Source of the DNA: Saccharothrix luteola
GTDB lineage: Bacteria; Actinomycetota; Actinomycetes; Mycobacteriales; Pseudonocardiaceae
Direction: 5' to 3'
Assembly (NCBI RefSeq): GCF_020859565.1
Contig: NZ_JAJHUO010000008.1
Location: forward strand, 1 to 64,000
Length of the DNA: 64,000 nt
Every line of letters starts with the position of its first letter. Within the stretch, counting starts at the first letter, position 1. Below the pieces are notes generated by a model. The model worked only from the letters and a program-made list of their open reading frames with translations. It searched no databases and had not been told where the DNA came from. A program made the position numbers and the translations under genes. This document shows positions 43,035-52,460 of the stretch, piece by piece.

Positions 43035-44200
43035 TGTTCGACGACCTCTCCGAGATCGACGCCGCGAACGTGGTGCGCTGCGCCCGCACCCTGCTGCGAC
43101 GGCCGCTGCTGCGCGCCGACGGGCCGGACGGCGAGCTGTTGGCGCTGGTCTACCGGCACCGGGCGGCGTTGCAGGACCTGTTCGCCCGGCAGCTGGGCTA
43201 CCGGCTCGTGGTGGAACGGCGGTTCGCCCGGCTCTACAAGGCGGGCCCGGGTCCCGACGACTCGCGCGGCGTGCTCGGCATGTCGCCGCGCGGGTACGCG
43301 TACGTGGCGCTGACCATGGCGGTGCTGACCGGGGTCGGGCGGCAGGCGCTGCTGTCGCGGCTGGTGGCGGACATCCGTGCGGCCGCGGTGGAGGCCGGGC
43401 TGACCGTGGTGGACGACGTGGCGGACCGGCGGGCGTTGACGGCGGCGTTGCGGCACCTGGTCTCGCTCGGCGTGCTGCACGAGACCGAGGGCACGGTGGA
43501 CGTGCAGGCCGAGGCGCTGATCACGATCGACACCGACCTGCTCGGGCAGCTGCTGACCGGGCCGGTGGCGGAGGCGTCGTCGCCGGCCCGGCTGGTGGAG
43601 CTGGCGGCACGGCCCGGTCCGCGCGGCGTGGAGCACGCGGTGCGGCGCAAGCTGGTGGAGAACCCCGTCGTCCTGTACGCGGACCTGCCGCCGGAGCAGG
43701 CGGAGTGGTTGCGGCGCAACCAGCGCAAGGAGTCCGCGCTGCTGGAGACGTGCTTCGGCCTGCACACCGAGTGCCGGGTCGAGGGCGTGCTGGCGGCCGA
43801 TCCCGAGGACTACCTGACCGACCTGTACTTCCCCGGCACGTCCACGGTGGCGCGGATCGCGTTGCTGGCGCTGCCGGAGCTGCTGGAGTCCGACCCTCTC
43901 GCCGGTGGACGGCACGCCGTGGACCGGGCGCGGCTGTCCGAGGTGTGCTCGCGGCTGGTCGAGGACTACCCGACCGCGTGGTCCAAGCAGTTCACCGAAG
44001 ACCTGGACCGACTGGTCGACGAGGTGCTGGAGCTGTTGCGCCGCATGGGGTTGGCGGTCGCCTCCGAGGACGGGTGGCTGCTCAACGCCGCCGCCCACCG
44101 GTGGCTGCCCTCGCCCGACGGCGACCCCGAACGTGAAGTCGAGCCGGTGGTCGTGCCGGACGTGCCCAGCTGGTCGTTGTTCGATGAGGAGACCGCGTGA
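43034..44200 (+). CDS. jetB: Wadjet type III subunit JetB (DUF2398, MukE-like)
   Basis: A 388-residue protein of the TIGR02678/DUF2398 family, the MukE/KITE-like subunit of Wadjet type III. Two winged-helix regions are expected; visible landmarks are AANVVRCARTLLRRPLLRAD near the start, GYAYVALTMAVLTGVGRQAL, and VCSRLVEDYPTAWSKQFTED near the end. It has start-stop overlap with both neighbours (TGATG with jetA, GTGA with jetC). No residues look broken. Confidence 0.88.
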   Translation: MFDDLSEIDAANVVRCARTLLRRPLLRADGPDGELLALVYRHRAALQDLFARQLGYRLVVERRFARLYKAGPGPDDSRGVLGMSPRGYAYVALTMAVLTGVGRQALLSRLVADIRAAAVEAGLTVVDDVADRRALTAALRHLVSLGVLHETEGTVDVQAEALITIDTDLLGQLLTGPVAEASSPARLVELAARPGPRGVEHAVRRKLVENPVVLYADLPPEQAEWLRRNQRKESALLETCFGLHTECRVEGVLAADPEDYLTDLYFPGTSTVARIALLALPELLESDPLAGGRHAVDRARLSEVCSRLVEDYPTAWSKQFTEDLDRLVDEVLELLRRMGLAVASEDGWLLNAAAHRWLPSPDGDPEREVEPVVVPDVPSWSLFDEETA

Positions 44201-47200
44201 ACAGGTGGCGGCTGCACAGGGGCGGCATCGTCAACATCTGGCAGTACACCGAGCAGACGTTCGACTTCTCGGGCGGGCGCGCGATCTTCCAGGGCACCAA
44301 CGGGTCCGGCAAGTCGCGCACGCTGGAGCTGCTGCTGCCGCTGTGCCTGGACGGTGACCTGCGGCAGGTCGGCTCCAAGGGCTTCGACACGGTGTCGCTG
44401 CGGCGGCTCATGCTGGACGACTACGACGGCGGGCCGAACCGGATCGGGTACGCGTGGGTCGAGCTGACCCGTGGTGCCGGGGAGTACCTGACCTGCGGGT
44501 TGGGCGTGAAGGCGTCCAAGACCTCGCAGGCGATCACCGACTCGTGGCGGTTCATCACCTCGTCGCGGGTGGGTCACGGGTTGACGCTGGTCGGCGCGGA
44601 CCGCACGCCGCTGGGCCCGGTGCAGTTGCGCGACCTGATCGGCGCGGACTGCGTGCTGGAGGAGGCGGCGTTCCGGGCGCGCGTGGCCGAGACCGTGTAC
44701 GGCGTGCCCGGGCCCCGGTACGGCGACCTGCTGCACCTGCAGCGGACGTTGCGCAACCCGGACGTCGGGTTGAAGGTGCTGGAAGGGCAGCTGGAGCAGA
44801 TCCTGTCCGACGCGCTGCCGCCGTTGGACCAGGCGATGGTCGAGCAGCTGGCGACGTCGTTCGACGACCTGGAGTCGATCCGGGAGAACATCACGCGGCT
44901 GTCGTCGGCCGACGCGGCGCTGGGCACGTTCCTGAAGACGTACTCGGACTACGCGTTCGGCGGGCTGCGCGCGGCGGCGGAGCGGTTGGGCGGGGCCGAG
45001 GACGGGGTGCGGAAGCTGGAACGGACGTCGGCCCGGTTGGCGGCGTCGTTGGAGGAGGCGCTGGCGGCGCGTGCGGCGGCGGAGCACTCGGTGGCGTCGT
45101 TGGAGGCCGGTGAGCAGCAGGCCGAGGAGACCATCGGCGCGTTGAAGGAACTGCCGGCGTTCCGCGATCTCCAGGACTTGCAGACGCGCGAGAAGCTGGT
45201 GGCGGAGAAGCGTTCGTCGGCGGTGGCGGCGCTGGACATGGCGAACAAGCAGCGGTTGCAGGAGGACGGCGCGGTCGACGGCGTGCTGCGGCTGCTGCGG
45301 CGGTTGGCCGAGGACCTGGGTTCGGCGCAGGAGCTGGTCGAGCCGCTGCGCCACCACCTGCGCGTGGCGGGTCTGCCCACCGACACCGTGCCGGACGTGC
45401 CGCGGGTGTCGAGCTCGGAGGCGGTCGTGCGCACGGAGTCGGTGCGGGCCAAGCCGGACCCGGAAGCCGAGCCGCTGCCGATCGAACGCCGCGTGCCGCC
45501 TTCGGTGTCGGTCGACGAGGGGACGTTGGCGGAGGTGGCGGCGCGGACGTCGGAGATCGCTTCGGCGGCGCGGCAGCGCGGTGCGTTGGCGTTGGCGCTG
45601 GCGGCGCGGGCGGCCGAGCTGGATTCGGCGCAGCGGAAGGTGGAGGCGCTGCGCCAGACGGCGCGGGATGCTCAGCACGCGGCGACCGAGGCGGCGGCGT
45701 TGCGCAACCAGGAGGCGCAGGAACTGGCCGAGGTCGCCCAAGGGTGGTTGGCCGACGTCGAGTCGTGGCGAACCTCCGGCCCCCTGGCGACCGGCCACCC
45801 CGACTCACCGCTCTCCCTGCCGACCACCATCGACCCGGCCACCGCCCGCACCCTGACCACCGCCGCCCGGGAGTGGGTGGGTCCCCTGGTCACCGCCGCC
45901 CGGGACGGCGCGCACACGGCCGCGCGACGACGTGCCGACCTGGTCACGTCGATCAACGGCCGTGACGCCGAACTGTCGCGCCTGCGCTCGGGAACCGCCC
46001 AAACCCCGGCCCGCGGCCGCTTCACCGCGTCGGACCGGAACCCCACCACGGGCGCCCCGTTCTACCGCCTGGTCGACTTCCACCCCACCGTCGACGACAG
46101 CTCCCGCGCAGGCCTTGAGGCAGCCCTTGAGGCATCGGGCCTTCTGGACGCCTGGGTCACACAAACGGGTGAACCTGCCCCGAATATGTACGGAAACACT
46201 GTTACCGCACCTCGGTTGAAAACCAGCGGACCCGCCGAAACCACCCCCGACCGCCCCGACCCAGCCCACCACACCCTCACCGCCGACCCCGCCGACCTGA
46301 CCCTCGACCCAACCCACCCCGCAGCTGCCGCACACCCCGCACCCGAGGCACCCGGACAGGACGTGCTGGCCATCCCCGGCACCCCGGTGGACGGCCCGTC
46401 CCTGGCGACGGTGCTGATCCCGGCCGTCGAGCCGGCCTCACCGGTCCCGGCCGCGGTGGTGGCGGACCTGCTCGCCTCGGTGTCCCTGCGGACCCTGGCC
46501 CCGGCCGCCGGCGCGTTCGCGGTGTCCCCGGACGGCCGGTGGCAGGCAGGCGTGCTGACCGGCGCGTGGCACAAGGAGGCGGCGGAGTTCATCGGCGCCG
46601 GCGCCCGCGAAGCCGCCCGCCAGCGCCGGATCGCGGACCTCGAGGACGAGCTGGCCGCCCTGCGCGCCGACCTCGGCGCGGCGGAAGCCGACCTGGCCGC
46701 CGCGCACGGCCTGGTCGAGCAGTGGGAGACCCACCTCGACCGCTTCCCTGCCGACCGCGAACTGGTCGCCCGCCACGGCCGCCTCCAGGCCGCCCAGGAA
46801 TCCGCCGACCGCGCCGCCCGCCGCGCCGAGGAGCTGCGCGACGAGCTCGCCGCCGCCCAAGCGCGTGGCGAAGCCGCCGCCGCCGAAGTCGTGCGCCAGG
46901 CCGGCGACGCGGACCTGCCCGCCACCACCGACGGCCTGCACCAGGCCCAACAGGCGGCGGCCGAGGCGCAGCGCACGGCCGACCGGTTGGGCGACGTCCT
47001 GCGCCGCCAGTGCCGCGGCACGGTGGCCGACCTGACCGACGCGGCACACCGGTACCACGCGGCCGTGGAGGATCGGGCCGCGGCGGAGGCGGACGCGGAG
47101 GCGCGGTGCGTCGACTACGCGTCCCAGGCGTCGACGTTGGCCGAGCTGACCGACGCGATCGGGGGCGAGGCAAGGGAAATCGCTGACCAACTGTCCACTT

Positions 47201-48411
47201 TGGAGCGTTCGCGGCGCGAGATGCGCGATGAGCTCAAGGGCGTGCGCGAACAAGTCACCTCTGCACGCGAGCAGGCCGCGAAGCTGAACGCCCAACTGGA
47301 CACCTCGGCCGAACAACTCGCCACCGCCCGCGACACCCTGACCCGCGCGACCGAGCACTTCAAGGCCACCGTGCAGGCGCCCGGCATCCTCGTCGCCGCC
47401 CTGCCGGACACGCCGGACGACGTCACGTCGGTCCGCACGGCCCTGGCGGCGTCCGACCGGCGCGGCGCGGGCGAGGCCACGGTGATCACCAAGCTCCAGG
47501 CGTTGCAGACCTCCCTGGCCGGCAGCCACGACATCGCCGCCGAGCAGCACGTCGGCCTGCTCACCGTCACCGTCACCGGTGAGGAGGGCGCCCGCCCGGT
47601 CGCCGTCGCCGCACGGCAGGTCACCGCGAAACTGGCCGAACAGCGCGGTTTCCTCGACGAGCAGTACCAGAACATCTTCGCCGACTACCTGATCCGCGAC
47701 CTGGCCGAGTGGCTGCGCGGGCAGATCGCCGTCGCCGAGGACCTGTGCAAGCGGATGAACGAGGTGCTCGGCAAGGCCCGGTCCAGCCAGGGCGTGCACG
47801 TGAAGCTGGCGTGGAAGCCGTCGTCGGCGTTGGAGGAGGAGACGCGCGACGCGTTGGCGCTGGTCCGCCTCCCCTACGCGCAACGCGATCCCGAGCAGGA
47901 CGCCACGCTGCGCCGCGTCTTCACCGAACGCATCGAAGCCGAACGCGACGCGCACACCGGCAACTACGCCGAAATCCTGTCCCGCGCCCTGGACTACCGG
48001 ACGTGGCACCAGTTCACCGTCACGGTCGCCGACACGGGCCCGGACGGCAACCCGCGGGAACGCAGGCTCCGGCAGCTGTCGTCCGGCGAGACGCGGCTCA
48101 TCTCGTACGTGACGCTGTTCGCGGCGGCGGCCTCGTTCTACGACGCGGTGAGCGGCGAGTTCTCGCCGTTGCGCCTGGTGCTGCTGGACGAGGCGTTCGA
48201 GCGGCTGGACGACCCGACGATCGCGCGCATGCTCGGCCTGCTGGTGGACCTCGACATGGACTGGGTGATCACCTGGCCCAGCGGCTGGGGCGTGTCCGAC
48301 AAGATCCCGCGCATGCACATCTACGACGTGCTGCGACCCAAGAACGGCCGCGGCGTGGCGTGCACGCAGACCACGTGGGACGGCGCGGCGCTGGACCGGG
48401 TCGACCCCTAG
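44197..48411 (+). CDS. jetC: Wadjet type III subunit JetC (SMC/MukB-like ATPase)
   Basis: A 1404-residue SMC-like ATPase of TIGR02680. Walker A is GTNGSGKS at residues 33-40, the ABC signature QLSSGETRL is near residue 1293, and Walker B is LVLLDEAFERLDD near residue 1330. Long coiled coils lie between. In Wadjet, JetABC extrudes DNA loops and JetD cuts small circular DNA. Here the stop codon overlaps the stop of a convergent MerR gene, so no jetD follows. The middle region (about residues 530-745) is Pro/Thr-rich and contains a less GC-rich patch near 46190-46230, unlike the flanking coiled coils. Confidence 0.9.
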   Translation: MNRWRLHRGGIVNIWQYTEQTFDFSGGRAIFQGTNGSGKSRTLELLLPLCLDGDLRQVGSKGFDTVSLRRLMLDDYDGGPNRIGYAWVELTRGAGEYLTCGLGVKASKTSQAITDSWRFITSSRVGHGLTLVGADRTPLGPVQLRDLIGADCVLEEAAFRARVAETVYGVPGPRYGDLLHLQRTLRNPDVGLKVLEGQLEQILSDALPPLDQAMVEQLATSFDDLESIRENITRLSSADAALGTFLKTYSDYAFGGLRAAAERLGGAEDGVRKLERTSARLAASLEEALAARAAAEHSVASLEAGEQQAEETIGALKELPAFRDLQDLQTREKLVAEKRSSAVAALDMANKQRLQEDGAVDGVLRLLRRLAEDLGSAQELVEPLRHHLRVAGLPTDTVPDVPRVSSSEAVVRTESVRAKPDPEAEPLPIERRVPPSVSVDEGTLAEVAARTSEIASAARQRGALALALAARAAELDSAQRKVEALRQTARDAQHAATEAAALRNQEAQELAEVAQGWLADVESWRTSGPLATGHPDSPLSLPTTIDPATARTLTTAAREWVGPLVTAARDGAHTAARRRADLVTSINGRDAELSRLRSGTAQTPARGRFTASDRNPTTGAPFYRLVDFHPTVDDSSRAGLEAALEASGLLDAWVTQTGEPAPNMYGNTVTAPRLKTSGPAETTPDRPDPAHHTLTADPADLTLDPTHPAAAAHPAPEAPGQDVLAIPGTPVDGPSLATVLIPAVEPASPVPAAVVADLLASVSLRTLAPAAGAFAVSPDGRWQAGVLTGAWHKEAAEFIGAGAREAARQRRIADLEDELAALRADLGAAEADLAAAHGLVEQWETHLDRFPADRELVARHGRLQAAQESADRAARRAEELRDELAAAQARGEAAAAEVVRQAGDADLPATTDGLHQAQQAAAEAQRTADRLGDVLRRQCRGTVADLTDAAHRYHAAVEDRAAAEADAEARCVDYASQASTLAELTDAIGGEAREIADQLSTLERSRREMRDELKGVREQVTSAREQAAKLNAQLDTSAEQLATARDTLTRATEHFKATVQAPGILVAALPDTPDDVTSVRTALAASDRRGAGEATVITKLQALQTSLAGSHDIAAEQHVGLLTVTVTGEEGARPVAVAARQVTAKLAEQRGFLDEQYQNIFADYLIRDLAEWLRGQIAVAEDLCKRMNEVLGKARSSQGVHVKLAWKPSSALEEETRDALALVRLPYAQRDPEQDATLRRVFTERIEAERDAHTGNYAEILSRALDYRTWHQFTVTVADTGPDGNPRERRLRQLSSGETRLISYVTLFAAAASFYDAVSGEFSPLRLVLLDEAFERLDDPTIARMLGLLVDLDMDWVITWPSGWGVSDKIPRMHIYDVLRPKNGRGVACTQTTWDGAALDRVDP

Positions 48412-48782
48412 CAGGCGGCAACGCGGCGGCCGTCGCGGTGGGCCTGGGCCGTGATCATCAGGACGTCGAGCGCGTCACGGGTGCGCAGCAGCTCCTCGAT
48501 GTGGTCGGAGAGCCGGTCGCGTTCCCTGGCCATGCGCTCCATCGCGGCGTCCGAGTTCTCGTCGCTCGGCGAGTCGAGGCACGGCAGCAGCTCGGTGATC
48601 GTGCGGCTGGACAGCCCGGCCGCGTACAGGCGCTGCACGAACGCGACCCGCTCGACGTCGTACTCCGTGTACTGCCGCTGCCCGCCCGCGCTGCGAGTGC
48701 TGCTGAGAAGTCCCTGCTCCTCGTAGTACCGCAGCGAACGGACACTGACCCCGGCTCGCGCCGCCAGGTCACCGATCCTCAT
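48408..48782 (-). CDS. MerR-family transcriptional regulator
   Basis: A 124-residue MerR-type regulator: N-terminal winged helix MRIGDLAARAGVSVRSLRYY with YEEQGLLSSTR, then YDVERVAFVQRLYAAGLS and a dimerisation helix (MERMARERDRLSDHIEELLR). The short C-terminus has one cysteine at the very end (RRVAAC) and one at LPCLD; ligand or thiol sensing is possible. The ATG at 48782 has GGAGGG upstream. It is divergent from the Old Yellow Enzyme gene, its probable target. Confidence 0.88.
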   Translation of the reverse strand: MRIGDLAARAGVSVRSLRYYEEQGLLSSTRSAGGQRQYTEYDVERVAFVQRLYAAGLSSRTITELLPCLDSPSDENSDAAMERMARERDRLSDHIEELLRTRDALDVLMITAQAHRDGRRVAAC

Positions 48783-48815
48783 CCGACCCTCCGATTGTGA
48801 CGCCGGCCGCACGGC

Positions 48816-48846
48816 TTGCCTCTCACATTGATGTCAGGTTTTAGCG
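48816..48846 (+). promoter_or_regulatory. Candidate MerR-type promoter of the OYE gene
   Basis: TTGCCT (48816-48821) and TTAGCG (48841-48846) are separated by 19 bases, the long spacing typical of promoters activated by MerR-type untwisting. No clear dyad operator is visible in the spacer, so the call is tentative. Confidence 0.4.
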
Positions 48847-48895
48847 TACCGGTCGGGCCCGTCGCGGGCCTCGACCAGTGCGAAGGAGTTCCGGC

Positions 48896-49969
48896 ATGAC
48901 CACGCTGTTCGACCGCTACCGCCTCGGTGGTCTGGACCTGCCCAACCGCGTCGTGATGGCGCCGATGAGCCGGGTCCGGGCCGCGGCCGGCGGTCTCGCG
49001 ACCCCGGCCATGGCGACCTACTACGCCCAGCGCGCCACGGCCGGGTTGATCGTCTCCGAGGGCGTGCAGCCCAGCCTGATCGGGCAGTCCAACCCGAGCA
49101 CACCGGGCCTGCACACCGACGAGCAGGTGGCCGCCTGGCGGCCCGTCACCGACGCCGTGCACGTCAACGGCGGACGCATCTTCGCCCAGATCATGCACGG
49201 CGGCCGGGTGTCGCACCCCGACACCACCGGTCTCCAGCCGGTCGGACCGTCCGCCGTCGCCGCCGTGGGCGACGTGTTCACCCCGAACGGACCGCGGCCC
49301 GCGCCGGTGCCCCGCGCCCTGGCCACCGCCGAGGTGCCCGAGCACGCCCGTTCGTACGCCGAGGCCGCCCGCCGCGCCGTCGACGCCGGGTTCGACGGCG
49401 TCGAGCTGCACGGCGCGAACGGCTACCTGATCTCGCAGTTCCTGTCGTCCAACGCCAACCTGCGCACCGACTCCTACGGCGGCCCGATCGCCCACCGCAT
49501 CCGGTTCGCCGTCGAGGCGGTCGCGGCCACGGTGGACGCCGTCGGCGCGGAGCGCACCGCGATCAGGCTCTCGCCCGGCGCCACGTTCTGGGGCGTCGAG
49601 GAGACCGAGGTACCGGAGCTGTACGCGGCGCTGCTCGCCGAGCTCGCCCGCTTCGACCTCGCCTACGTGCACCTGGAGGCGACCGCCGACGAGGAGGTGC
49701 TGATCGGGTTGCGCCGCGCGTGGCCGGGCACCCTGGTCATGAACCCGGTGGTCCCGATGGGTCCGAAGCAGACCGACCGGGCCGCCGCCGACCACTGGCT
49801 CGGCCTGGGCGCGGAGCTGATCAGCTTCGGCCGCGCCTTCATCGCCAACCCCGACCTGGTGGAACGGCTCCGCGCCACGCTGCCGATCGCGCCCGTCGAC
49901 GCCGACACGTACTACCAGGGCGGCGACGCGGGCTACCTCACCTACTCGACGTACCAGCACACCGCCTGA
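48896..49969 (+). CDS. Old Yellow Enzyme-family alkene reductase
   Basis: A 357-residue FMN-dependent NAD(P)H oxidoreductase of the OYE/NemA family, reducing activated C=C bonds and nitro compounds. Landmarks are RVVMAPMSRVRA, QIMHGGRVSHPD, FDGVELHGANGYLISQFLSS (with the conserved His/Asn substrate pair in HGAN) and the FMN phosphate site SFGRAFIANPDL. The ATG follows AAGGAG. The divergent MerR gene suggests induction by electrophiles or another toxic small molecule. Confidence 0.92.
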   Translation: MTTLFDRYRLGGLDLPNRVVMAPMSRVRAAAGGLATPAMATYYAQRATAGLIVSEGVQPSLIGQSNPSTPGLHTDEQVAAWRPVTDAVHVNGGRIFAQIMHGGRVSHPDTTGLQPVGPSAVAAVGDVFTPNGPRPAPVPRALATAEVPEHARSYAEAARRAVDAGFDGVELHGANGYLISQFLSSNANLRTDSYGGPIAHRIRFAVEAVAATVDAVGAERTAIRLSPGATFWGVEETEVPELYAALLAELARFDLAYVHLEATADEEVLIGLRRAWPGTLVMNPVVPMGPKQTDRAAADHWLGLGAELISFGRAFIANPDLVERLRATLPIAPVDADTYYQGGDAGYLTYSTYQHTA

Positions 49970-50007
49970 CCGGAGCGGGGTCCGCTTCGCGCGGGCGAGC
50001 GCCGTCG

Positions 50008-51210
50008 CTAGAGCACGTGACTGGGGGTGCGGCGGCGCACGCCACCCGCGGCGAGGAACTCGGCCACCGGCAGCGTGGCCGCGCCGAGCGCGACGGATTC
50101 GGGACCCAGTTCGCACAGGGTGATCGACGCCTGCTCGAACGGTCGGCGCAGGGCGTGGCGGGAGGCCTGCGCGCGGACGTCGTCCAGGATCCGCCCGCCG
50201 AGCAGGAGCCCGGCCCAGCCGCCGACGATCACCTGGGACGGGTTGAACAGGTTGATCAGGTTCGCGATGCCGAGGCCCGCGTACCGGGCGGTCTCGGCGA
50301 GGACGTCCCGCGCCGCCCGCGAACCGTCCGCGACCAGCGCCGCCAACGCCGCCTCCTGCTCGGCCGGCACGTCCGCCTTCACCGCGCGGTACCGCTCCAC
50401 CACGGCCGACGCGCCGATGTACGCCTCCAGGCACCCGTGCGCGCCGCACCGGCACGGGCGGCCGTCCAGCGCGACCGTGGTGTGTCCCCACTCCCCCGCA
50501 CCGCCCGACGAGCCGCGGTACAGCACGCCGCCGGTGATGACGCTCGCGCCGACGCCCGACCCGATCAACGCGACCACCGCGTCACCCGTGCCGCGGCCCG
50601 CGCCGAACCAGACCTCCGCCTGCCCCAGCGTGTTCGCGCCGTTGTCCAGGAACAACGGCAGGTCGGTCCCGGTCCGGAGCAGCTGTTCCAACGCGACACC
50701 GCGCCAGCCGACGGTCTGCGCGTACACCAGCCCGTGCTCGACCTGCCCCGGCACGCCGATGCCGACGCCGAGCACGTCGCCGACCCCGCTGGCCGTGAGG
50801 CACCGGTCGAGCCCTTCGAGGACCCGCCGCGCCACGTCGTCGACCGAGTGGACGTCCGGTTCCATCGGGAACGTCGCCTCCGCCAGCCGTTGCAGCGTCA
50901 GGTCGAACACCTCGACCAGCACGTGCGTCTCGCCGACGTCGACACCCACCACCGCCGCGTGCCCCGGGTCGACCCGCAGCAGCACGCGGGGCCGCCCGCC
51001 GTCCGAGTCGACCTGCCCGGCCTCCACCACGACGCCGTCCGCCATGAGCTCGGCGACGACGTTGCTGACCGACGCCTGGCTGAGCCCGGTGGCGCCCGCG
51101 AGTTCCTGCCGGCTGCGCGGTTGGTCGAAGTACAGCGCGCGCAACACCCGCGCCCGGTTACCGGCACGCAGGTCGCGCACGGTCAGCTTGCGGTGCACGG
51201 CGACCCCCAT
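50008..51210 (-). CDS. ROK-family transcriptional regulator
   Basis: A 400-residue ROK protein with an N-terminal winged helix (SRQELAGATGLSQASVSNVV), an ATP/sugar-kinase-like core and the ROK zinc motif CRCGAHGCLEAY with the preceding GEWGHTTV. Such proteins usually repress sugar-uptake or catabolic genes and are released by a sugar or sugar phosphate. The start is ATG 51210. No sugar gene is adjacent, so its targets are probably elsewhere. LFLDNGANTLGQAE suggests that kinase-like phosphate binding is retained. Confidence 0.88.
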   Translation of the reverse strand: MGVAVHRKLTVRDLRAGNRARVLRALYFDQPRSRQELAGATGLSQASVSNVVAELMADGVVVEAGQVDSDGGRPRVLLRVDPGHAAVVGVDVGETHVLVEVFDLTLQRLAEATFPMEPDVHSVDDVARRVLEGLDRCLTASGVGDVLGVGIGVPGQVEHGLVYAQTVGWRGVALEQLLRTGTDLPLFLDNGANTLGQAEVWFGAGRGTGDAVVALIGSGVGASVITGGVLYRGSSGGAGEWGHTTVALDGRPCRCGAHGCLEAYIGASAVVERYRAVKADVPAEQEAALAALVADGSRAARDVLAETARYAGLGIANLINLFNPSQVIVGGWAGLLLGGRILDDVRAQASRHALRRPFEQASITLCELGPESVALGAATLPVAEFLAAGGVRRRTPSHVL

Positions 51211-51509
51211 CGGGCGAGTATGACCACGGCCGCCACACCGGCGCGTAGAACTTTCGACGTTAGTCGGTTGCGATCCGCTTGGTGCCCCAATTGCCGTGCG
51301 CTTCCGGCAGTGTCCGCCCGATTCGGTGCAGGTCGGCGTCGCCGGCACCTGCTGCCCGTCGGCGGCCGCCCCGGCGTTGACGACCCTGCGGCGGTCGGCT
51401 TGTTGCTCGCGCGCGACCCGGCCACGCCGCACCGGCCGTTCGGCCGGCCGGGTGACGCCGCCGGGGGCCGACCGGGAGCAGGTCGGACATCAGCAGGCGG
51501 TGCGGCGGG
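51211..51509. promoter_or_regulatory. Intergenic region between rok and nudC
   Basis: A 299-base gap. It must contain the ROK gene promoter (minus strand, near 51240-51270, where the sequence is less GC-rich) and the end of the nudC transcript. I see no convincing hairpin and no coding region. Confidence 0.35.
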
Positions 51510-52460
51510 TCAGTCGACCGCCGCCCACGACTGGATCATCCGGTAGGCGATGGAGGCGCCCGGCGCGAGCAGCAGGTCGGGCACGCTGCCCGGCTCGGCG
51601 AGCGCCTGCCGCACGTCGGCCCGGCTCACCCACCGGGCCTGCGCGATCTCACCGTCCGCCAGGCTCAGCGGCTCGGTCGGGTCGGCCACCGCCTCGAACC
51701 CCACCATCAACGACCGCGGGAACGGCCACGGCTGGCTGCCGAGGTAGCGGATGCCGACGACCTCGACGCCGACCTCCTCCTCGATCTCCCGCGCCACGCA
51801 CGCCTCCAGCGACTCGCCCGCCTCGACGAACCCGGCCAGCACCGAGTACCGCCCCTCGGGCCACCCCGCGCCGCGGGCGAGCAGCACCTGGTCCGCGCCG
51901 TCGTGGACCAGGCAGATCACCGCCGCGTCCGTGCGCGGGTACTCCTCGTGCCCGCACCGCTCGCAGACCCGGGCCCACCCGGACTTGATCGACTCGGTCG
52001 TCCCGCCGCACACCGCGCAGAACTTCGCCGACCGGTGCCAGTGGAACAACGCCACCGCGGACGTGAACAGGCCCGCGCCGGTGTCGTCCAGCAACGCGCC
52101 GCACGCCCGCAGGTCGAGCCACTGCGGCTCGTCCGTCAGCTCCGGCCGGATCCACGCCCGGCCGGAGGGCGCGCCGACGTCCGTCTCGTCCTCGGTCAGC
52201 GGAACCGCCCAGTACGCCACGCCGTCCTGCTCGCCGAGCAGCACCGCCGTGTCCGGCGGACCGTCGCCGAACTCGGTGGCGGGGCGGTCGACCAGGCGCG
52301 ATGCCTGGTCGGCCACCAACGTGCGGCCGTGCACGTCCACGGTGAGGACGCGCGCCTTCGGCCACAGCTGCGCGACCCGCTCCGCGTCGCCGCGCAACGG
52401 CTCCCGCCGATCCACCGTGAACCGCGACAAGGCGGGCAGGTCCACCAACTCGAAGCTCAC
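51510..52460 (-). CDS. nudC: NAD(+) diphosphatase / NAD-capped RNA hydrolase
   Basis: A 316-residue NudC-type Nudix hydrolase that splits NADH/NAD into NMN and AMP and removes NAD caps from RNA. It shows the Zn ribbon (CAVCGG and CERCGHEEYPR), the Nudix box spread over GFVEAGESLEACVAREIEEE, and the NudC-specific SQPWPFPRSLMVGF that confers NADH preference. GTG 52460 overlaps the stop of the M16 gene as GTGA, so it is the last gene of a three-gene operon. Confidence 0.93.
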   Translation of the reverse strand: MSFELVDLPALSRFTVDRREPLRGDAERVAQLWPKARVLTVDVHGRTLVADQASRLVDRPATEFGDGPPDTAVLLGEQDGVAYWAVPLTEDETDVGAPSGRAWIRPELTDEPQWLDLRACGALLDDTGAGLFTSAVALFHWHRSAKFCAVCGGTTESIKSGWARVCERCGHEEYPRTDAAVICLVHDGADQVLLARGAGWPEGRYSVLAGFVEAGESLEACVAREIEEEVGVEVVGIRYLGSQPWPFPRSLMVGFEAVADPTEPLSLADGEIAQARWVSRADVRQALAEPGSVPDLLLAPGASIAYRMIQSWAAVD

